This document shows positions 59,642 to 64,000 of a DNA stretch of 64,000 bases, in pieces (position 1 is the first letter of the stretch; each line of letters opens with the position of its first letter). The position numbers and the translations under genes were made by a program. Source of the DNA: Colwellia sp. 20A7 (GTDB taxonomy: Bacteria; Pseudomonadota; Gammaproteobacteria; Enterobacterales; Alteromonadaceae). The stretch is taken from positions 4,340,001 to 4,404,000 of the forward strand of contig NZ_CP047130.1 of assembly GCF_009832865.1 (NCBI RefSeq), in the 5' to 3' direction. The notes beneath the pieces are model-generated. The model was not told the origin of the DNA. It did not search any database and saw nothing but the letters and a program-made list of their open reading frames with translations.

Positions 59642-59908
59642 ATGAATATTTCTATCGAATTAAGTTTATATCCATTGGCAGAAGACCAATATAAAAGCGA
59701 GATTTGGGCTTTTATCAGACGCCTTCGTGATACAGAAGATTTAGATGTTGTTACCAATGGCATGAGTACTCAAGTCTTTGGTGAGTATGATTTAGCAATG
59801 AATAAAGTAATGGCTGAAATCAAACGAGTTCATAGCACTACTGGTGCAGCCGTTTTTGTGTGTAAATTTATCAGTGGTCATCATGCGCAGCCAGAAGCAG
59901 AAAGTTAA
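59642..59908 (+). CDS. YkoF/MTH1187-type thiamine-binding-like protein
   Basis: The 88-residue single-domain protein has the MTH1187/YkoF ferredoxin-like fold signature: ISIELSLYPL, a middle VVTNGMSTQVFGEYD and AVFVCKFISGH at the end. YkoF of Bacillus binds thiamine or hydroxymethylpyrimidine. The single-domain forms probably dimerise. It lies between the receptor and permease genes; its stop overlaps the permease start by one base. It has no signal peptide, so it should act in the cytoplasm. Confidence 0.8.
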   Translation: MNISIELSLYPLAEDQYKSEIWAFIRRLRDTEDLDVVTNGMSTQVFGEYDLAMNKVMAEIKRVHSTTGAAVFVCKFISGHHAQPEAES

Positions 59909-60555
59909 TGTCTGAAATGCTTACCAGCTTTATTACTTATGCTGAAAGTTTACCTTGGCTTGAGCTAGTAGCAATGCTACTAGCGCTTGCTTATGTTCTC
60001 TTAGCTGCTTCAGGCTCAATATGGTGTTGGCCTGCCGCTTTAATCAGCACTGCGATCTATACTTACGTTTTCTATGATGTATTACTACTAATGGACAGCG
60101 CTTTAAGTATCTATTATTTGATTATGGCTGTTTATGGTTATTGGGCTTGGCAACAACGTACACCAACAAAGAACGAAGATAGCTCAACACCTTTAGGTAT
60201 TGTTTCCTGGCAGCTTAGCTTTCATGTGAAAGCTTGCTTAGTATTAACGCTTATTGCCTTAGCTTTAGGGTATATTATGGCAAACTATACCCCTGCCGAC
60301 TTCCCTTATCTTGATACTTTTACGACAGTATTTGCCGTATTTGCTACCTACTTGGTCGCTCAAAAAGTACTCGAAAATTGGCTTTACTGGATAGTTATTG
60401 ATGCAGCGTCAATTTATTTATATGTTGAAAAAGATTTAACACCAACCGCTGTTTTATTTATCCTTTATACATTTATTGCTACTTGGGGATATTTCAAATG
60501 GCGAAGTCTATATTCTGGCAATCGCATAGCAATAAAGCACAGAGTAAATAGTTAA
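59908..60555 (+). CDS. pnuT: PnuT-like thiamine transporter (PnuC family)
   Basis: The 215-residue inner-membrane permease of the PnuC family has about seven hydrophobic segments. It carries the conserved ASGSIWCWPAALISTAIYTY and YYLIMAVYGYWAW segments and the C-terminal TWGYFKWR. PnuC homologues under thi-box control are named PnuT and bring in thiamine, which is then trapped by phosphorylation. The start overlaps the previous stop (TAATG). Confidence 0.88.
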   Translation: MSEMLTSFITYAESLPWLELVAMLLALAYVLLAASGSIWCWPAALISTAIYTYVFYDVLLLMDSALSIYYLIMAVYGYWAWQQRTPTKNEDSSTPLGIVSWQLSFHVKACLVLTLIALALGYIMANYTPADFPYLDTFTTVFAVFATYLVAQKVLENWLYWIVIDAASIYLYVEKDLTPTAVLFILYTFIATWGYFKWRSLYSGNRIAIKHRVNS

Positions 60556-60561
60556 ATTCTT

Positions 60562-61419
60562 ATGTTACCACCACTAAGTACATTAGTCTGTTTTAATACT
60601 GTCGATACTATCGTGCCAATTACAGCAGGATTAAGTAGCCAGTGCTATCAAGTATTTGCTGATAAAAAGTGCTTTTTTGCTAAACAAGTCACTACTACTG
60701 ACGAGCCCATTGTCAGTATATACGCTGCTTCGAATAACATAAGCCCAAGCGTAATTTACCACGACGAACATTGGCTCATTACAGAGTTTATTACTGGAGA
60801 TAACTTATCTTTAGAACAACAAAGTATTGACGAAAAAATAAGGCTGGCAATTAAGTTAATGGTGCAATGCCATCAATTTAAAGTCGAGATAAACAAGTTA
60901 GTACCAGAAAACGTTGTTAATTATCTCTTAGGTAAACAAGTATTTGCACCACAGCGGCTTTCAACACAACAAAAGAAAGACTTACAACATTACAGTGAAT
61001 CCGTCATCACCTCACTTAACGTTACTAAGAATACAGTTAATAGCACAAGCAGCAATCTCGTTTGTTGCCATGGCGATATTAATTTCAGCAATATTGTCAT
61101 GTCGTTAGAAAATAAAGCATATTTAGTAGATTATGAATGTGTATGCCTCGCGCCTGCTGAATATGATCTAGCCATGTTAGTCGCAGTGAATAATATTAAT
61201 GAAGATAAATTACCCCTACTTATTGAACTTTACCAAAAGCACACTGAATATGAAATTAATCAAACGCTATTAAAAAACTACCTGCAATTTTGTTACTTTA
61301 TTAATGGTCTTTGGTATGCGCGAGCATATGATAATTCTGATCTTGTACAGTTTGCCCACCTAGCCAAACAGCAATGGCAACACCTTCCCCTACAACAAAA
61401 TTTACTCTTTAACATTTAA
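60562..61419 (+). CDS. Thiamine kinase-like phosphotransferase
   Basis: The 285-residue cytoplasmic protein is of the choline/aminoglycoside phosphotransferase fold (APH family). The catalytic loop is CCHGDINFSNIVM (near residue 170) and the metal-binding Asp is in YLVDYECVCLAPAEYDLA. This is the ThiK family plan, phosphorylating thiamine to thiamine phosphate to retain it. It is the last gene of the riboswitch-controlled operon, 6 bases after the permease. It is a little longer than E. coli ThiK. The function rests on operon context. Confidence 0.8.
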   Translation: MLPPLSTLVCFNTVDTIVPITAGLSSQCYQVFADKKCFFAKQVTTTDEPIVSIYAASNNISPSVIYHDEHWLITEFITGDNLSLEQQSIDEKIRLAIKLMVQCHQFKVEINKLVPENVVNYLLGKQVFAPQRLSTQQKKDLQHYSESVITSLNVTKNTVNSTSSNLVCCHGDINFSNIVMSLENKAYLVDYECVCLAPAEYDLAMLVAVNNINEDKLPLLIELYQKHTEYEINQTLLKNYLQFCYFINGLWYARAYDNSDLVQFAHLAKQQWQHLPLQQNLLFNI

Positions 61420-61522
61420 TCATTAGTTAACGTCATGTACTGAACATATTGCAAAGGTACATTAGTTCTAGTAGTTTAACTGTAACCGTATGTTCATATA
61501 ACAAAACAATTGGATTTCATTT

Positions 61523-62467
61523 ATGCCCGTAGAAACTATTTACAAGGTAGCTTTACACCCTTTTATCAATGAATCTATTGCGAGCTTGAAGGCAATGGCG
61601 CACCTGTCAGGATCTTCTGCCGATGCTTTCATGGATAAAGTAGAAGACTTTAAATTTAAAGGATATGCCGTTTGTTCTGAAGTGAGTGGCTGTATTAATG
61701 GCGTAATTATGATGCATCATTACCCTGAAACCGCTGTTGCTATAGGCAATTCAGTCTGTGAAACCATGTTTAATGAAAAATATGATTTTACTGAAATAAA
61801 TGAAGAACTTAGTAACGCATTAGCTGAATGGGGTAATACTATTGTTGGCCGCTCGACTGATTTATTGAGTCGTCATAATTTAGAATTTAATTTTTCAAGC
61901 CCTTACTTTCTTCATAACTTTGATGATATGGAGAAATATTTAGAAGGCGTTAAAGAGATTGTCACTGTACCTATTACCGTTGAAGGTGTTGGTCGTTATT
62001 ATTTTAACCTATTAATACGTGAAGTTAGCTTTCAAACAGGCAGCACTACGCGCGAAGAAAGTACAGGTATTGCTAATCCGCACACTACCCCGCTACCAAC
62101 AGATAATAAGATATTATTAGTTGATGATAGTGCGATGATTCGCAAAGCATTAAGACGTTTCCTAAATAGCTTGGGTTACGAAAATATTATTGAAGCTGAC
62201 GATGGTACTAGTGCATTAGCTATGGTAGAAAATGAAGTGCCCGACTTTATGTTTATGGATGTTGTTATGGGCGAAATGAATGGTGATGAAGCATTAAAAA
62301 TCATTCGTGAAAAGGGCTATAGCGTACCTGTGGTAATGCTATCGTCTGTCACTGACCAAGCGTTAGTTAAGCAGTGTGAACAACAGGGTGTTTCTGGTTT
62401 TATTTTTAAACCAATTCAAGCAGACAATGGTGCTGAAATCATAAAGTCATATCTAAAAGTGATTTAA
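61523..62467 (+). CDS. CheX-type phosphatase domain fused to a receiver domain
   Basis: The 314-residue cytoplasmic protein has an N-terminal CheC/CheX-like domain (about 1-180) with the E-x2-N phosphatase motif in AEWGNTIVGRS. A linker follows, and a receiver domain (about 195-310) has acidic VDDSAMIRKALRRFL, phospho-Asp in FMFMDVVMGEMNG and Lys in GFIFKPIQ. CheX dephosphorylates CheY-type receivers, so the fusion may regulate its own or another receiver. No chemotaxis genes adjoin it. Confidence 0.85.
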   Translation: MPVETIYKVALHPFINESIASLKAMAHLSGSSADAFMDKVEDFKFKGYAVCSEVSGCINGVIMMHHYPETAVAIGNSVCETMFNEKYDFTEINEELSNALAEWGNTIVGRSTDLLSRHNLEFNFSSPYFLHNFDDMEKYLEGVKEIVTVPITVEGVGRYYFNLLIREVSFQTGSTTREESTGIANPHTTPLPTDNKILLVDDSAMIRKALRRFLNSLGYENIIEADDGTSALAMVENEVPDFMFMDVVMGEMNGDEALKIIREKGYSVPVVMLSSVTDQALVKQCEQQGVSGFIFKPIQADNGAEIIKSYLKVI

Positions 62468-62867
62468 AATAAAAGGTAAACAAGTCAATTTATAATATTC
62501 ACATAAACTGGCTTGTTTATTAATACCTAACAGTGATAAAAGTTGTTGGTCAAGATAATTCACCTGTGCCTAATCCGGTAATCAATAGTCGCTTTTAGAT
62601 CCTATCGTAAACACACAAATATGGCCCCAGCCAATACAACGGCGATACTATGGTTGCTATCTACACAGATATGAACATTACCGAAAGAGACTTTAATCAC
62701 GTTGTAGAGCTGCTTATACAAGCGATGGAAGATGAAGGAATCTCTTATCAAACTCAAAATAAGTTATTATTCAAATTAGCTGGATTAAGAGACCAAGTAA
62801 TCAAAATATAAATGAGAACCTGGTTACACTCAATAATAGTTCTATAAAGCAGCAATAAAATATAGGC
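62468..62867. other. Intergenic region containing haemoglobin gene remnant
   Basis: This 400-base region has a weak hairpin after the CheX-receiver gene (AAACAAGTCA at 62478-62487 with TGGCTTGTTT at 62509-62518). The gene fragment at 62611-62811 follows. The rest is AT-rich and I see no intact gene. Confidence 0.55.
62611..62811 (+). pseudogene. Remnant of a group I truncated haemoglobin gene
   Basis: One frame from 62611 to the stop at 62809-62811 encodes about 66 residues, including KYGPSQYNGDTMVAIYTDM, NITERDFNHVVELLIQAME and a final KLAGLRDQVIKI. This matches the C-terminal half of truncated haemoglobins (Gx2xYxGxxM, then the I-x3-DF-x2-VV-x-LL pattern). The same frame is closed by stops at 62596 and 62608, and I found no proximal or haem-pocket N-terminal half in any frame. 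An internal ATG (62650) could give 53 residues, but without a ribosome-binding site or a haem-binding half. Most likely decayed. Confidence 0.75.
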
Positions 62868-63308
62868 TTATTTTACTGTTTGAGTATAAAACTCTGCGAT
62901 GTACTGCCCACCTTTAATTTTAGCAATTAAACGTAGTTTATAGCTATCACCTTTATTACTTGTAAGGCTTCTCAACGCTGTTTTATTTTTCCAATAATAA
63001 GGGCTTTCTTTCATACCCAGAAGATAAGTTGTGATTTTATCGGAGCTATCCACTAAAAAGAGTGTAGCACTATCTAAGGGAAAGGTAGAGTTAACTTCAG
63101 TTACTCCGTTTTCATCCGAAATATTGACCTTGAATTCGCCTGACTGTAAGACGCAATTATGATTAATTACATCACAATGACCTTCTGGTACTAGCTGAAT
63201 TATTTTATTTGAAGCCGCCTTACTCTCATTGTAATAATCAGCACCAATATAACCTAAGATACAAAGAAAAGGGGCAACCATAAAAGCAACTTTAAGGTGT
63301 CTATTCAT
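62868..63308 (-). CDS. Membrane-anchored protein of unknown function
   Basis: I do not recognise this 146-residue protein. An N-terminal helix (about 7-24, VAFMVAPFLCILGYIGA) is followed by a probably extracytoplasmic beta-rich domain with two cysteines (GHCDVINHNCVL). It lies just upstream of the haemoglobin remnant on the opposite strand and downstream of the ActP-like gene. A copper- or redox-related role could be imagined from such small domains, but nothing in the sequence shows it. Confidence 0.6.
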   Translation of the reverse strand: MNRHLKVAFMVAPFLCILGYIGADYYNESKAASNKIIQLVPEGHCDVINHNCVLQSGEFKVNISDENGVTEVNSTFPLDSATLFLVDSSDKITTYLLGMKESPYYWKNKTALRSLTSNKGDSYKLRLIAKIKGGQYIAEFYTQTVK

Positions 63309-63362
63309 ATTTAATTCTTCTTAATTAATTCTTCTAATTTAACAAGGTGGTTAATTTAACAG

Positions 63363-63405
63363 AAAAGGCTAGACGACTCTGTAAAAAATTGTCGTCTAGC
63401 CTTTT
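63363..63405 (-). terminator. Terminator hairpin downstream of the ActP-like gene
   Basis: AAAAGGCTAGACGAC (63363-63377) pairs with GTCGTCTAGCCTTTT (63391-63405), a perfect 15-bp stem with a 13-base loop. On the minus strand the stem itself ends in TTTT. It is flanked by the unknown membrane gene. Confidence 0.8.
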
Positions 63406-63416
63406 ATTTATTCAAA

Positions 63417-63453
63417 CATAACTCGACATTCAATTATCAAATGTCGAGTTATG
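63417..63453 (-). repeat. Second strong hairpin directly after the ActP-like stop codon
   Basis: CATAACTCGACATT (63417-63430) pairs with AATGTCGAGTTATG (63440-63453), 14 bp with a 9-base loop, 4 bases beyond the stop codon. It sits just upstream of the terminator at 63363-63405, making a two-hairpin 3' end. It may protect the message from 3' decay. Confidence 0.7.
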
Positions 63454-63457
63454 AATT

Positions 63458-64000
63458 TTAGTGAACGTGTGCTGCACTAACATCGCCTGGTATACGCATA
63501 TTCTCTACCATTGCTTGAATATGAGCTGGAGCTGGACCTGTAACTTTAAGTAAAACAAAAGCCACTGCAAAGTTAACTAAAGCACCAACCGCACCAAAAG
63601 CGTTAGGCGAGATACCAAAGAACCAATTAGGACCCATATCACCTAAGAAATCAGTACCTGGAATAAACATAATACCTTTATGTTGGAATACATATAGCAT
63701 AGTTACACCGATACCTGCAATCATACCTGAAACAGCTGCTGTACCACTCATTCTCTTAGAGAATATACCCATCATTAATGCAGGGAAGATACTTGATGCT
63801 GCTAAACCAAAGGCTAAGGCAACAGTACCCGCGGCAAATCCCGGCGGATGTAAACCAAGGTAACCTGAAACCAGTATCGCAATAGTCATTACAACACGCC
63901 CCGCTAGTAACTCATTTTTCTCCGATAAGTCAGGGGTTAGTACACCTTTCATTAAATCATGAGAGATTGAGGATGATATAGCAAGTAACAAGCCGGCTGC
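63458..64000 (-). CDS. Sodium:solute symporter, acetate permease-like (C-terminal part)
   Basis: Only the C-terminal 180 or so residues are in the window; the frame is open at base 64000. It reads AAGLLLAISSSISHDLMKG, then membrane helices (GTVALAFGLAASSIFPALMM and others), and ends with a His-containing tail. This matches large sodium:solute symporters of the VC_2705 (TIGR03648) type, related to the acetate permease ActP, which are usual targets of CrbS/CrbR. The CrbS/CrbR genes 6 kb away support acetate or a similar short-chain acid as substrate. Confidence 0.85.
   Translation of the reverse strand, partial: AAGLLLAISSSISHDLMKGVLTPDLSEKNELLAGRVVMTIAILVSGYLGLHPPGFAAGTVALAFGLAASSIFPALMMGIFSKRMSGTAAVSGMIAGIGVTMLYVFQHKGIMFIPGTDFLGDMGPNWFFGISPNAFGAVGALVNFAVAFVLLKVTGPAPAHIQAMVENMRIPGDVSAAHVH

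Overview
The window is AT-rich, gene-dense gammaproteobacterial chromosome. The gene content (kbl-tdh, waaA-kdkA, coaD, rpmB-rpmG, radC, coaBC, slmA, plsB, ubiC-ubiA), several c-di-GMP proteins and large TonB-dependent receptors point to the Alteromonadales, most probably a Colwellia-like marine bacterium. That assignment rests on recognised families and composition, not on a database search. I saw no phage genes, transposases, CRISPR array, tRNA or rRNA.

Layout. 1-4.4 kb: a TonB-dependent receptor followed by a lipoprotein metallophosphoesterase, both on the minus strand. 4.6-6.9 kb: a Pho-box-type promoter ahead of a membrane GGDEF protein with a degenerate active site and an overlapping AraC-type regulator. 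7-12.6 kb: AGCS symporter, NYN-domain protein, a diguanylate cyclase split by a frameshift, and plsB. 12.7-18.2 kb: two TetR modules with visible operators. The first is a TetR gene with an orphan MlaC-like protein. The second is an AcuR-like regulator with acuI (acrylyl-CoA reductase) and a divergent medium-chain reductase. 18.4-21 kb: a TPR protein and a DesK/DesR-like two-component pair. 21-29.8 kb: a four-PAS GGDEF-EAL protein with a zinc-binding-like tail, a lipoprotein amidohydrolase, a LuxR-type regulator, a cytochrome b561 and an M20 amidohydrolase. 29.9-33 kb: a three-gene TRAP transporter. 33-39.9 kb: ubiC-ubiA, a FliL-like protein, an OprF-like porin, and kbl-tdh-glpE-glpG.

40-52.7 kb is mostly housekeeping: waaA-kdkA, HDOD and TetR genes, coaD, a hydrolase, mutM, rpmB-rpmG, radC, coaBC, slmA and pepD. 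52.9-57 kb carries a convergent CrbR/CrbS acetate-type signalling pair. An ActP-like symporter that such systems usually control enters from the right edge at 64 kb. 57.2-61.4 kb is a thiamine salvage operon: a TPP riboswitch, an outer-membrane receptor, a small YkoF/MTH1187-like protein, a PnuT-like permease and a ThiK-like kinase. 61.5-63.3 kb holds a CheX-receiver fusion, the remnant of a truncated haemoglobin gene, and an unknown membrane-anchored protein.

Most worth a second look: the Pho box with phoA-like promoter spacing in front of c-di-GMP/AraC genes; the A-run frameshift in the diguanylate cyclase; matched operator pairs at the two TetR modules; the TPP riboswitch with an enlarged P5 loop; the haemoglobin fragment; and several strong intergenic hairpins.
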